A DNA stretch of 64,000 nt from a virus. The stretch's first letter is position 1. Every line of letters begins with the position of its first letter. A program made the position numbers and the translations under genes. The notes beneath the pieces are model-generated. The model was not told where the DNA came from, made no database searches, and saw nothing but the letters and a program-made list of their open reading frames with translations. Where the stretch lies: IMG/VR virus record IMGVR_UViG_3300030451_005868, positions 18,669-82,668 of that record. The stretch is one strand, 5' to 3'. Positions 54,322 to 62,963 of the stretch are shown piece after piece.

Positions 54322-56967
54322 TTATATTTCCACATTGACATCTACCCCGCCTGGACTCTGCTCGGACTTGTTGCCTTTTCTCATATCAGGCACGCCGTTA
54401 ATGCTCTTCCTAAATTGTTCATTTGCTAAAGGACTTTTATCTTCTGTCCTTTCTTCTGGTGTGCTTAACAATTTTTTATTTGCCGCCTTTACCAACACAG
54501 GAGGTATACCTTCACCGTCTTGATTGTTCAACCTTACACAGGTCAAGGTCTGTAAAAATTGTCCTTGATCAATATTGCTTTCAATTCTTGTGACCTCGTA
54601 CACGCCACTGAAAAATAAATTTCCATCATAGGTTGGATTACTGTCAGAAAATGTAAGACCTTTGTCCTCACGTGGATCTGTTGGCAGTCTATAATTAATC
54701 ATTATTTTTGGAGCGGCTGAATCTGCTCTAAAACTGCCTGTTTGATTGTCAAAATCTGATCTTGCGGAAGGTCTTCTACTTGCTGGAATAAATTGATCTT
54801 GGCAAATAAATGCAGGATCGCCCAATATCTGTAGTTCAACTCTCATCATGTCTTCCTGAGGATTTGTGAGGTAATCAAAAAATTCTTGAGATTTTGTGTC
54901 ATCACCGTCTGCGGTTTCCAGTAGGCTTTTGCCTTTCAATGTGGATGGATATTGTCTCAACGGCAGACGTTTTTCAGGTTGCTTTTCTAGTCCAAACAGA
55001 ACATTTTTGATTTTGTCTTTAAGTATAGGAAAAATTCCCGAGTTGGGTTTTTCAGGTTCATACACGTTACGTTTGTAGAATGCCGCCTTGTAAAATATAC
55101 GCAAGTTTTGAACATCTGTGTTTTCACCAGTGTAGATATAATTGTACACTCTTCTTGCGATTTTTTTTGACTGATCTGTTTTCAACGACATGCCTGGTTT
55201 AACCAACTTCAACACGTGTACCTTATAAGGCACTGCTCTAAAAGTGATTGTTTTTCTATGCATTTTGGTAATTCTATCCAATTTAGATGTGTCAGTCTGT
55301 ATAGATGTTTTGATTTTGAACCAGTCAATGTATTGATTGTCTACGACTGTCTGTTCAAACCCAGGTGCTCCAAGTTGTGCTTTCAACTCATCCTGTGTTT
55401 TGATTTCTTCGTCTTCCCCGATCACATTGGCTCTCCGTAAATATGTGGTCCAAAAATCCTCTGTGATATCTTTATATCCTTTGGCCTGTCTTAGTACATC
55501 TTCAAATATTTTCACTAACGAATGTAGACCTGAGCCATCACCATACACAGCATCTGGAAGTTCTCTTTCAGGCAATTTACGTTCACGTCTTCTTTGACTA
55601 CTTGTGGTTGCGCTTAATTCATCGTCTCCAATTAGTCCAATATCAATATCATCGTCATCACCTGTACGAACACTGTCTAGTATGCCTGCGGCAAAATTTT
55701 TCACTTTTGCTAGAATTCCGTGTTGGCTGGTAACTTCTGATCTAAACTCTTTGGCAAATTTTTCAACTGCTGGATCCATTTCAAACACATAGTGATCAAT
55801 ATACTCTCTGGCATTGTGTTCGTCTCTTTCAGCAACCTGCGAATCATACAACTGCTCGCTGACTTTTCTCATGATGCCTTTGGGTGTACGTCCTTGTAAC
55901 TTCAAAGTGGTACGTGGAAATTTGTAGCGATCATCAAAAGCCATGTCCTGATATCGCACAGCGATTACATCATATGTTGCGCCACCTTCGGTCACATCAA
56001 ATTCAACTCTGGATATCAGTATTGGAATTTTCCTTACGGTACCAAAGCCTTTATATTCTTTTCCGTTCTCATCAAATCCTTTGAATTCAATTGTCAACAA
56101 TAGAGGTGCATCCTGATAATCATCAAAACCGTTTAGTTGCGTGGCCGCTCTTATTTTTTCTGTCAATGTGATTGAAAAAGGCTCAACCATTTTGAATTCC
56201 ATTTTTGAAAAATCTGCTAGACTTCGCTCGGGACTTGGAGAAGTGGTTGATATAATGTTGACATTTTCAAAAAATATATCGTGTCCTCTTTTTAGTATTT
56301 CCACAGATTCATCTATGTCTTTTTTAGTGGCCTCTCTTTGACGTTGTTCGTTGGGATTACCGGTAGGTTCAGATATTTTAAAAGTACTATAAGTGGCGTC
56401 ACCGCCTATACCACTTGATCGCGCCACCACATCATGCACAGGGTTTTTCAAATATGACTGACTGTCTAATTCTCCTTGTGTAATTCCACTAAGTGTGAAT
56501 AGGGTGTTGTAAGACGCAAAATTGTGTAGAACATTTTCGTCCTTGAACGGATGATATTGGTTATATTTTAAGGCACTGCCTTGCCTTACTCTACGAGAAT
56601 CATTTTTAGCAAATCCATAGGCAGTATTTGGCCCAAGATCATCATAGTCGTTGAGATTGGTGTTGTCTATAAAATCATTGTCGTTCAACCCTTCGTAGTC
56701 ATTTAGATTGGTAGGTTGAATGACACCTTCGTAGTCGTTGTTGTTGGTGTTTCTTATGAAGTCGTTTTCGTTTAGTCCTTCGTAGTCATTTTGATTTTTT
56801 GCCTCAACAAATGCAGTTTCTTGTCCTGCATAATCATTTAAATTTGTTCTACCTAGTTGAGTTCTTTTGGCTGTTCTACCATATCTACCTGTTTGAACAA
56901 CTCTGTCTCCCACTCCATTGTTGAACTGCCTTGATGGACGTTTTTTACTGCCTTTTTTGCCTGGCAT
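54322..56967 (-). CDS. Baseplate hub-like virion protein
   Basis: 881 residues. Lies between gp5 and gp53, the place of a large hub component in T4-like marine phages; T4 gp27 occupies a similar job and may be its functional match (inference). Residues 1-40 are strongly basic; 40-112 contain repeated NDYEG/NDF units; the middle (PLLLTIEFKGFDENGKEYKGFG, RKIPILISRVEFDVTEGGATYDVIAVRYQDMAF) is beta-rich and typical of hub proteins; toward the C-terminus there is DPAFICQDQF and FSGVYEVTRIESNID. Function in assembling the baseplate centre is inferred. Confidence 0.65.
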   Translation of the reverse strand: MPGKKGSKKRPSRQFNNGVGDRVVQTGRYGRTAKRTQLGRTNLNDYAGQETAFVEAKNQNDYEGLNENDFIRNTNNNDYEGVIQPTNLNDYEGLNDNDFIDNTNLNDYDDLGPNTAYGFAKNDSRRVRQGSALKYNQYHPFKDENVLHNFASYNTLFTLSGITQGELDSQSYLKNPVHDVVARSSGIGGDATYSTFKISEPTGNPNEQRQREATKKDIDESVEILKRGHDIFFENVNIISTTSPSPERSLADFSKMEFKMVEPFSITLTEKIRAATQLNGFDDYQDAPLLLTIEFKGFDENGKEYKGFGTVRKIPILISRVEFDVTEGGATYDVIAVRYQDMAFDDRYKFPRTTLKLQGRTPKGIMRKVSEQLYDSQVAERDEHNAREYIDHYVFEMDPAVEKFAKEFRSEVTSQHGILAKVKNFAAGILDSVRTGDDDDIDIGLIGDDELSATTSSQRRRERKLPERELPDAVYGDGSGLHSLVKIFEDVLRQAKGYKDITEDFWTTYLRRANVIGEDEEIKTQDELKAQLGAPGFEQTVVDNQYIDWFKIKTSIQTDTSKLDRITKMHRKTITFRAVPYKVHVLKLVKPGMSLKTDQSKKIARRVYNYIYTGENTDVQNLRIFYKAAFYKRNVYEPEKPNSGIFPILKDKIKNVLFGLEKQPEKRLPLRQYPSTLKGKSLLETADGDDTKSQEFFDYLTNPQEDMMRVELQILGDPAFICQDQFIPASRRPSARSDFDNQTGSFRADSAAPKIMINYRLPTDPREDKGLTFSDSNPTYDGNLFFSGVYEVTRIESNIDQGQFLQTLTCVRLNNQDGEGIPPVLVKAANKKLLSTPEERTEDKSPLANEQFRKSINGVPDMRKGNKSEQSPGGVDVNVEI
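56632..56850 (-). repeat. Repeated NDYEG/NDF units in hub-like protein
   Basis: Encodes residues about 40-112; NDY occurs at 44, 60, 77, 89 and 106, with NDF at 68 and 97, at spacings of 12 to 17 residues. Likely a flexible or metal/partner-binding linker. Confidence 0.8.
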
Positions 56968-56968
56968 G

Positions 56969-57268
56969 TTATACTCCTAGATCACGAGATATGTTGGCCG
57001 GCTTTGGCAATTTGATAGTTACTCCAGGTCTGAAATCGTAGATAGGATCCTCAATCTCATCTGGATTTCTTTGAGCAAACACCCACCATAATCTCGGTGT
57101 ACCATAAAGGTCAAATGCCAATAGATCTGGCCTATATGCATATGTTCTCTCTATGGTATAGGACTGATCATCTGTTTCGATTGCAAAACTACGTTTGACC
57201 AAAGGCTCCAGTGACAAATTATTTTGTGGTGTTTGAGCATAAGGTGATGTGTTAGAATATTTGGCCAT
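56969..57268 (-). CDS. gp53: Baseplate wedge protein gp53
   Basis: 99 residues. PLVKRSFAIETDDQSYTIERTYAYRPDLLAFDLYGTPRLWWVFAQRNPDEIEDPIYDFRPG in two parts is a good match to gp53-like/LysM-type wedge proteins: YRPDLLAFDLYGTPRLWW and DFRPGVTIKLP. T4 gp53 is about twice as long. It joins wedges around the hub. TAATG overlap with the following tube-like gene supports co-expression. Confidence 0.85.
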   Translation of the reverse strand: MAKYSNTSPYAQTPQNNLSLEPLVKRSFAIETDDQSYTIERTYAYRPDLLAFDLYGTPRLWWVFAQRNPDEIEDPIYDFRPGVTIKLPKPANISRDLGV

Positions 57269-58098
57269 TAGATAAATCCTATAGTTTGATCTTTGCCAGA
57301 GCCAGATAGATTACCTTTTGCAAACTCACTAAGACTAAAGTTTTTGATTGAATTTCTTGAGTATACTGGTGTCACCAACACAGATATAAGTGACATTGTA
57401 GGTGCCCAAGTCTGTGCCTCATAGCCTTCTTCATCAAAATCATTGAATTGTTGTTTGTACACATTTGATTGTTTTGTTGATATGTAATCTATTCCAGATC
57501 TCAGTTCAACGTTGAACGTGTTGACCACCACTGGAACATTAGTAAACATGTGATCACCATAACCATTTAAATGTAGTATTGGTGGTGGATTGCCTTTCAG
57601 ACGTGACTCTTGTCCAAAAAACATTTTTGTGCAGGCACGTAAAAATTGTATCGTGGCTACCCAATGTTGAGCGTCTTTGTAATTTTGTACAGGAAATTCA
57701 CCAACTATGTTCATCTGATCAACTTGTGAATTTTGATATGCTTGAAACGGAAAATTAGAGTGTGTCTGTGCCAACGCATTGTAATTGGCCGAATGCTGTA
57801 TTACCATGGATGGCGTCAAAGGCCAAAACATTCCTCTTGACTCTACAAGTGGTTCCAACAATTTATTAGAACCATCGTCAAAAATTGCATTGTACAATTC
57901 ATCACCCTTGATTGGAATTGTCAAACGCACACGCCAGTCTCGGCTGTCTGCTCTACCACTCCATTTGGCTCGTGCTTCGGTGATACGTGAATCTCCCTGT
58001 ATTCCGGCACCTTTCAACCTAGCAAGTGTTTTGTTTATGGCTCCACCTGCTACTTTTTTAACTGTATTACCTACTTTGTCTATTAATCCTTTAACCAT
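57268..58098 (-). CDS. Baseplate/tail-tube-cap-like structural protein
   Basis: 276 residues, first gene of the leftward virion operon. An N-terminal helix (LIDKVGNTVKKVAGGAINKTLARLK) is followed by WRVRLTIPIKGDELYN, GMFWPLTPSMVIQHSANYNALAQTH and FQAYQNSQVDQMNIVGEFP. The position next to gp53 and the beta-rich core fit a gp48/gp54-type tube initiator, but I cannot confirm it by sequence. A T4-type late box TATAAATA is about 48 bases upstream. Confidence 0.55.
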   Translation of the reverse strand: MVKGLIDKVGNTVKKVAGGAINKTLARLKGAGIQGDSRITEARAKWSGRADSRDWRVRLTIPIKGDELYNAIFDDGSNKLLEPLVESRGMFWPLTPSMVIQHSANYNALAQTHSNFPFQAYQNSQVDQMNIVGEFPVQNYKDAQHWVATIQFLRACTKMFFGQESRLKGNPPPILHLNGYGDHMFTNVPVVVNTFNVELRSGIDYISTKQSNVYKQQFNDFDEEGYEAQTWAPTMSLISVLVTPVYSRNSIKNFSLSEFAKGNLSGSGKDQTIGFI

Positions 58099-58145
58099 AA
58101 AATTTTTGGTTGTGTTTCCTTGTTAAATTTTGTATACTGTAACTA

Positions 58146-58153
58146 TATTTATA
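58146..58153 (-). promoter_or_regulatory. T4-type late promoter box for the baseplate operon
   Basis: TATAAATA on the minus strand in the divergent spacer between the baseplate operon and gp55, 48 bases from the ATG at 58098. Exact match to the late consensus recognised by gp55. Confidence 0.75.
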
Positions 58154-58240
58154 GGCACAATTTTAGGCGCACTTAATTACTCATACGGCACGATTCAACA
58201 GACCTGTTTGTGGTCACTTTAACTACATAGAAGGATAATT

Positions 58241-59227
58241 ATGAAACGAGTGAAGTACCTAAACAATCGAGATCTTTTGGCACAGATACATGCCAGTAAA
58301 AACACATACTGTTCATACGTTGCACCAGAGGACGCACAGTATGATTTAATATTGCCAAATCTCAAAAAAATTAATACTAGTGCCATTGCACAGGCACGAA
58401 AAGCCAGAGCCAAACGATTGACACAGGAGGCATGGGAGTCGGCCAAATCCGCCGGCGAGAAAAAAATACGATTGGTTGATTTCACAGTGTCCCCGAGAAA
58501 AATAGACAAAAAAGATCTAGTATTCAGAGTCATGACTTATGATCATATACCCATGGACAGTGAACGTAAAAAGAACCCAAAACAAAAAGCAGATCATCAC
58601 AGCAAGGTAAACTTTCCACCCTTTCAACATTTTAGGATTGATGAAAAAAATCGTCCCAAGTGTGTGGGCAAAAGTCACTGGCAAGGCGGAATGGTCAACG
58701 GTGCTTTCAGTGTTGATCACGGAAAAATCACCAACAGTTTGGCAATGATGTTTATGAAACTGTGTGAACGATACGGTACCAGAGCCAATTGGAGAGGTTA
58801 CACATACAATGACGAGATGCAGTCACAGGCATTGATGCAACTGTCACAGATTGGATTGCAATTTGATGAATCAAAATCTGAAAATCCTTTTGCATACTAC
58901 ACTGCCGCAATCACAAATTCATTCACGAGAATACTGAACATAGAAAAGAAAAATCAAGCAATCAGAGATGACTTGTTGGAAATGCACAATATGAATCCAT
59001 CATTTACAAGACAAAACGAAAACGAAAGAAACACAGCATCCTTTAAAAAACGTATGCAAAATGTTCATGGTGATGTAAAAACTGTAAACAAAACAGGCAT
59101 CGTGAAACTGAATAGACAGTTAAAGAAACAAGGCAAACTGACACAAGACGATTTCGAAGACGTGGGATACAAAAAAGTAGAATTGAAACCTGGACGTAAA
59201 CCTCCAGTGATACAAAAAAAATGGTAA
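58241..59227 (+). CDS. gp55: Late sigma factor gp55-like, with long N-terminal part
   Basis: 328 residues, against 185 in T4. The C-terminal half has the gp55/sigma region 2-like pattern: YTYNDEMQSQALMQL, then SENPFAYYTAAITNSFTRIL (211-230 or so) and EKKNQAI. The N-terminal 130 residues are basic and not seen in T4. gp55 directs RNA polymerase to TATAAATA late promoters with the clamp and co-activator gp33. Ribosome site AGAAGGA at 58229-58235. Downstream is gp47, the same order as in marine T4-like phages. Two exact late boxes in the window fit its role. Confidence 0.82.
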   Translation: MKRVKYLNNRDLLAQIHASKNTYCSYVAPEDAQYDLILPNLKKINTSAIAQARKARAKRLTQEAWESAKSAGEKKIRLVDFTVSPRKIDKKDLVFRVMTYDHIPMDSERKKNPKQKADHHSKVNFPPFQHFRIDEKNRPKCVGKSHWQGGMVNGAFSVDHGKITNSLAMMFMKLCERYGTRANWRGYTYNDEMQSQALMQLSQIGLQFDESKSENPFAYYTAAITNSFTRILNIEKKNQAIRDDLLEMHNMNPSFTRQNENERNTASFKKRMQNVHGDVKTVNKTGIVKLNRQLKKQGKLTQDDFEDVGYKKVELKPGRKPPVIQKKW

Positions 59228-59230
59228 CAT

Positions 59231-60253
59231 ATGTTTTTTAAAAAAGTTGCTTGTTTCACAGACATACACTTTGGATTGAAAGGTAACAGTCGTGTACACA
59301 ACGATGACTGCGAAGCATTTGTGTATTGGTTCATTGAACAGGCCAAGCAACATGGTTGTGAAACTGCAATTTTCCTAGGTGACTGGCATCACCACAGGTC
59401 AGCAACCAATGTGTCCACTATGAATTACACAGTGTCAAACATGGAAAGACTAGGTAAAGCATTTGAACAAGTGTATGTTATAATGGGCAATCATGATCTG
59501 TATTACAGAGACAAACGAGAAATAAACTCTATGGAATACATTAGAAACATTCCCAACATCAACATTGTAAACGACTGGATAGTCAAAGATGATGTTGCAA
59601 TTATTCCATGGGTGGTGGGTGACGAATGGAAAATTATACAAAAAATGAAACAAAAATATGTGTTTGGACACTTTGAACTGCCGTATTTTAAAATGAATGC
59701 AATGGTAGAAATGCCAGATGTGGGTGAACTGAAAGCAGATCATTTTGCAGACTGCGGTATGGTATTCTCAGGACACTTTCACAAACGACAACAAATGAAA
59801 AATGTCACATACATGGGCAATGCCTTTCCACACAACTATGCAGATGCATGGGATGACGACAGAGGTATGATGATATTGGAGTATGGCGGTGAACCAAAAT
59901 ATATCAATTGGCCCGACATGCCAAGATACATCACTATTAAAATCAGTGAGTTGTTGGAAGATCCTGAACAATATCTTAAACCAAAAATGTATGTGAGATG
60001 CACACTGGATATAAAAATCAGTTACGAAGAAGCAAACTTTATAAGAGAAACTTTCATAGACAAATATCAACTGCGTGAACTACAACTGATCCCTGAACAG
60101 GTTGAACAAGCACAACAACCCACTGTGGAAGTGCAAAAGTTTGACAGTGTGGACCAAATTGTGATCAAACAGTTGCAGGGTGTTGACAGTGAAACTTATG
60201 ACAAAAGTATATTAACAGCAATTTACAATGATCTAGATGTCTCGAGTCAGTAA
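59231..60253 (+). CDS. gp47: Recombination nuclease subunit gp47 (Mre11-like)
   Basis: 340 residues. The metallophosphoesterase motifs are intact: FTDIHFG (D11, H13), LGDWHHHR (D51), GNHDLYY (N87, H88) and GHFHKRQ. gp47 works with gp46 (Rad50-like) in end resection, recombination-dependent replication and, in T4, host DNA breakdown. Length equals that of T4 gp47 (339). ATG follows the gp55 stop by a few bases. A small gene overlaps its 3' end. Confidence 0.93.
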   Translation: MFFKKVACFTDIHFGLKGNSRVHNDDCEAFVYWFIEQAKQHGCETAIFLGDWHHHRSATNVSTMNYTVSNMERLGKAFEQVYVIMGNHDLYYRDKREINSMEYIRNIPNINIVNDWIVKDDVAIIPWVVGDEWKIIQKMKQKYVFGHFELPYFKMNAMVEMPDVGELKADHFADCGMVFSGHFHKRQQMKNVTYMGNAFPHNYADAWDDDRGMMILEYGGEPKYINWPDMPRYITIKISELLEDPEQYLKPKMYVRCTLDIKISYEEANFIRETFIDKYQLRELQLIPEQVEQAQQPTVEVQKFDSVDQIVIKQLQGVDSETYDKSILTAIYNDLDVSSQ

Positions 60254-60413
60254 AAAGAAATTATTGAAAATATTAAAAGGTGAATATGAGTACAATGACT
60301 CATTGACCATGAACAAACAACAAATTTTTGACATGTTCAAAAATCCACCAACTCAAGAACAATGGTTAACTGGATACAAACAATGGAAAAGAAAACAAAG
60401 TGCTAACAATTAA
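60237..60413 (+). CDS. 58-residue basic protein between gp47 and gp46
   Basis: Small open frame beginning at ATG 60237 inside the end of gp47 and ending inside the start of gp46. Lys-rich N-terminus (SRVSKKKLLKILKG), then a segment QQIFDMFKNPPTQEQWLTGYKQWKRK with well-spaced Trp and Pro. The overlap at both ends (17 bases with gp47, 14 with gp46) is typical of real phage operon genes. A short conserved gene in this position is known from T4-like cyanophages by memory. Function unknown; a partner of the nuclease complex is possible. Confidence 0.65.
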   Translation: MSRVSKKKLLKILKGEYEYNDSLTMNKQQIFDMFKNPPTQEQWLTGYKQWKRKQSANN

Positions 60414-62175
60414 AGAACTAACAGTAAAAAACTTTATGAGTGTGGGCAATGCCGCACAGAGCATAAATTTTGCCAATAAAAATTTAGTTTTGGTTATTGG
60501 CGAAAACATGGACTTGGGTGGCGATGACGCAGGTGCCAGAAACGGCACAGGAAAGACCACCATAGTGAATGCACTCAGTTATGTGCTGTTTGGTGAACCT
60601 TTGACACAGATAAGAAGAGATAATCTTGTCAACAAAACCAACGAAAAAGGCATGATGGTCAGTGTGAAGTTCACAAAAAACAATGTGGAATACACCATTG
60701 AAAGAGGACGTAAACCACAGATATTCAAATTTTATGCCAACAACATTGAACAAGACTTTGAAAGTAACGAAGCACAAGGTGAAAACAGAGAAACACAACA
60801 AGAAATAAACAGTCTGTTGGGCATGACTCATGCCATGTTCAAACACATCTGTGCATTGAACACATACACACAACCATTCCTGGCCACCAAACAGGCAGAA
60901 CAAAGGGAAATAATTGAACAGTTGTTGGGTATAACACTGTTGTCACAAAAAGCAGATTTACTGAAAGAAAAAATGAAAGCGGCCAAACAGGAACTTACAG
61001 AACAAAAATACAAAATTGACAGCCAGATTGCATCTAATGAAAAAATACAAGAAAGCATTGAAAGTTTGAAACTGAGATCCACTGCATGGCAAACACAAAA
61101 AGATCAAGACACAGAAAAATTTTCTGAGGCCATTGCTGAATTGGAGAAAGTGGACATCAAAGCAGAACTGGACGCACACAAACGTCTGCAAAAACACACA
61201 GAAATGCAGACTGCACTCAGAGGACTGCAAAAAGAACGTGCATATCACGAAGATGCTTTGACCAAAGCACAGACCACTGTGGAAAAAACAGAAAATGATC
61301 TGGAATACACTGCACAACAAAAGTGTCCCACATGTGAACAGGAACTAAAAGACGACAAGCACGAACAATTGGTGGGCAAATTGAAAACCACACTGACAGA
61401 ATCCAAAGAATATGCTGACAAACTGCAAAGTGATCTTGCAAAAATACAACAGGGCATTGATGACGTGGGTGATCTGGGTCAAATACCAGACACATACTAT
61501 GACTCCATAGACGAAGCATACAATCACAAAGGATCATTGAAAGATCTCAAACGTCAATTGGAACAAACACAGTCCAAAGAAGATCCATACGCAGAACAGA
61601 TCGAAGACCTAACCAAAAAAGCCATACAAAAAATAGACTACACGCAAGTCAACGAAATGGAAGATCTCTACAGGCATCAAGAGTTTTTATACAAACTGCT
61701 GACAGCAAAAGATTCGTTTATTAGAACAAGAATAATAGAACAGAATCTCACATACTTGAATCAGCGTTTGGCATTTTTCTTGGGCAAGGTGAAACTGCCA
61801 CACACAGTGATTTTCCAACCAGATCTCAGTGTGAGAATTGAAGAGTTGGGCAGAGAACTGGATTTTGATAATCTAAGCAGAGGTGAACGTAACAGATTGA
61901 TATTGAGTTTGAGTTGGGCATTCAGAGATGTGTGGGAAAGTCTTTATCAACAGATCAACTTGCTGTTCATTGACGAGTTGGTGGATGCCGGGATGGACAT
62001 ATCCGGTGTGGAAAGTTCCATGGCAGTGCTGAAAGAGATGAGCAGAACACAAAACAAAAACATTTTCTTGATTTCACACAAAGATGAATTGGTAAGCAGA
62101 GTTAATTCTGTACTGAAAGTAACCAAAGAAAACGGTTTTACCAATTATGCCAACGATGTTGAAATAATTGTATAA
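60400..62175 (+). CDS. gp46: Recombination nuclease ATPase subunit gp46 (Rad50-like)
   Basis: 591 residues; GTG start at 60400 keeps the first beta strand (LTIKELTVKNFMSVGN). Walker A ARNGTGKTT at 46-54, zinc-hook CPTC at 309-312 in the middle of the coiled-coil, signature LSRGE at 492-496 and Walker B IDEL with D525/E526; the switch His is in SHKDE. An insertion (DLGGDDAGARN) makes the Walker A loop longer than in Rad50. Together with gp47 it forms the DNA end-processing complex. Coiled-coil of about 350 residues is short like that of T4 gp46 (560). Confidence 0.93.
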   Translation: MLTIKELTVKNFMSVGNAAQSINFANKNLVLVIGENMDLGGDDAGARNGTGKTTIVNALSYVLFGEPLTQIRRDNLVNKTNEKGMMVSVKFTKNNVEYTIERGRKPQIFKFYANNIEQDFESNEAQGENRETQQEINSLLGMTHAMFKHICALNTYTQPFLATKQAEQREIIEQLLGITLLSQKADLLKEKMKAAKQELTEQKYKIDSQIASNEKIQESIESLKLRSTAWQTQKDQDTEKFSEAIAELEKVDIKAELDAHKRLQKHTEMQTALRGLQKERAYHEDALTKAQTTVEKTENDLEYTAQQKCPTCEQELKDDKHEQLVGKLKTTLTESKEYADKLQSDLAKIQQGIDDVGDLGQIPDTYYDSIDEAYNHKGSLKDLKRQLEQTQSKEDPYAEQIEDLTKKAIQKIDYTQVNEMEDLYRHQEFLYKLLTAKDSFIRTRIIEQNLTYLNQRLAFFLGKVKLPHTVIFQPDLSVRIEELGRELDFDNLSRGERNRLILSLSWAFRDVWESLYQQINLLFIDELVDAGMDISGVESSMAVLKEMSRTQNKNIFLISHKDELVSRVNSVLKVTKENGFTNYANDVEIIV

Positions 62176-62182
62176 TTTTCTA

Positions 62183-62212
62183 TTGACAAAACCACTTCTT
62201 ACGTGCTTTAAT
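62183..62212 (+). promoter_or_regulatory. Sigma70-type promoter for the Hc1-like gene
   Basis: TTGACA at 62183-62188 and TTTAAT at 62207-62212, 18-base spacer. The ribosome site AAAGGAAGGA is at about 62245-62254, before the ATG at 62263. Confidence 0.55.
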
Positions 62213-62262
62213 AACACATATGTTAATTAATAATATCGTACGATAAAGGAAGGACGTAAATT

Positions 62263-62457
62263 ATGTCTAACACACACGAACAGATCATGACAGAGATTCA
62301 AGCATACTCTGAAGAGAACGGTAAGTTCACAGAGAAAGGTGTCAAGGCTTCTGCAACAAGAGCCAGAAAAGCACTTGCTAATCTTTCTAAATTGATCAAA
62401 GCAAGAAGAAAAGAAATTCAAGAGGCAAAAAACGCGGCATCAACGCCGGCGGCATAA
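62263..62457 (+). CDS. Hc1-like small DNA-binding protein
   Basis: 64 residues. GVKASATRARKALANLSKLIKARRKEIQEAKN is the pattern of histone H1-like Hc1 proteins found in T4-like marine phages and in Chlamydia. The basic helix (ATRARKAL) would bind DNA and the protein probably compacts phage or host DNA. Own promoter and very good ribosome site; a terminator follows 22 bases after the stop. Suggests high, separate expression. Confidence 0.75.
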   Translation: MSNTHEQIMTEIQAYSEENGKFTEKGVKASATRARKALANLSKLIKARRKEIQEAKNAASTPAA

Positions 62458-62478
62458 TTGCCAATTGGATCCAATTAG

Positions 62479-62511
62479 AGCCTCTACTTTCGAGTAGAGG
62501 CTTTTTCTTTT
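62479..62511 (+). terminator. Intrinsic terminator with UUCG tetraloop
   Basis: Perfect 10-bp stem AGCCTCTACT / AGTAGAGGCT (62479-62488 and 62493-62502) with loop TTCG, then a T-run (TTTTCTTTT). Closes the gp55-gp47-gp46-Hc1 side. The stop codon of the converging GIY-YIG gene is at 62484-62486, inside the stem. Confidence 0.93.
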
Positions 62512-62906
62512 AATATACCTTTGCCATGAACACGCACACGAATGTGTCCGTTGTAGTACTGATTTGATTCTAAAACCTTACGAGCAAACTGCTCTCTGGC
62601 CTCCACATAACTTAATTCTGCTTTGGAGTAACAGTAAAAAAGTATTTCTCTGGTAAAATTTTGTTTGCCAATTTTTTTGATGTCCAAAGAAAGTTCGTCA
62701 CTGCTTCCGTAATAGTCTCGCCAGTCCGAATCCACTTTGTATCTTCTTTTGTTTTTTCTCCCTTTCAGTGGTGGACGTGATCTTTTGAATCTGGCTAATT
62801 TTTTACCAATATACATCCTACCATTAGTAACATTGGTTATTTGATACACAAAACCTACCACGTCTTCTGGTAATTCATTCACAGTTTTTTGTTGAAAAGT
62901 CCACAT
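62484..62906 (-). CDS. GIY-YIG nuclease-like protein
   Basis: 140 residues from the ATG at 62906. GFVYQITNVTNGRMYIGKK is the GIY-YIG core (in the form VYQI ... MYIG), followed by DYYGSSDELSLDIKKIG, REILFYC, AELSYVEARE with the acidic metal residue. Such proteins in T4-like phages are free-standing homing endonucleases (Seg family) or repair-type nucleases; there is no extra DNA-binding domain beyond about 110 residues. It lies against the Hc1 terminator and just left of the structured RNA. TTTAAATA at 62913-62920 on its strand could be a late-type start. Confidence 0.75.
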   Translation of the reverse strand: MWTFQQKTVNELPEDVVGFVYQITNVTNGRMYIGKKLARFKRSRPPLKGRKNKRRYKVDSDWRDYYGSSDELSLDIKKIGKQNFTREILFYCYSKAELSYVEAREQFARKVLESNQYYNGHIRVRVHGKGILKEKASTRK

Positions 62907-62930
62907 TGACAATATTTAAATCCAAAAAGA

Positions 62931-62957
62931 TTGACCTTCAAATAAAACTCATATAAA
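62931..62957 (+). promoter_or_regulatory. Possible promoter of the structured RNA
   Basis: TTGACC at 62931-62936 and TATAAA at 62952-62957, spacer 15 (short). TATAAACA also resembles the T4 late box with one mismatch. Would start transcription near 62964, with no reading frame after it until 63394. Confidence 0.45.
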
Positions 62958-62963
62958 CAAGTG

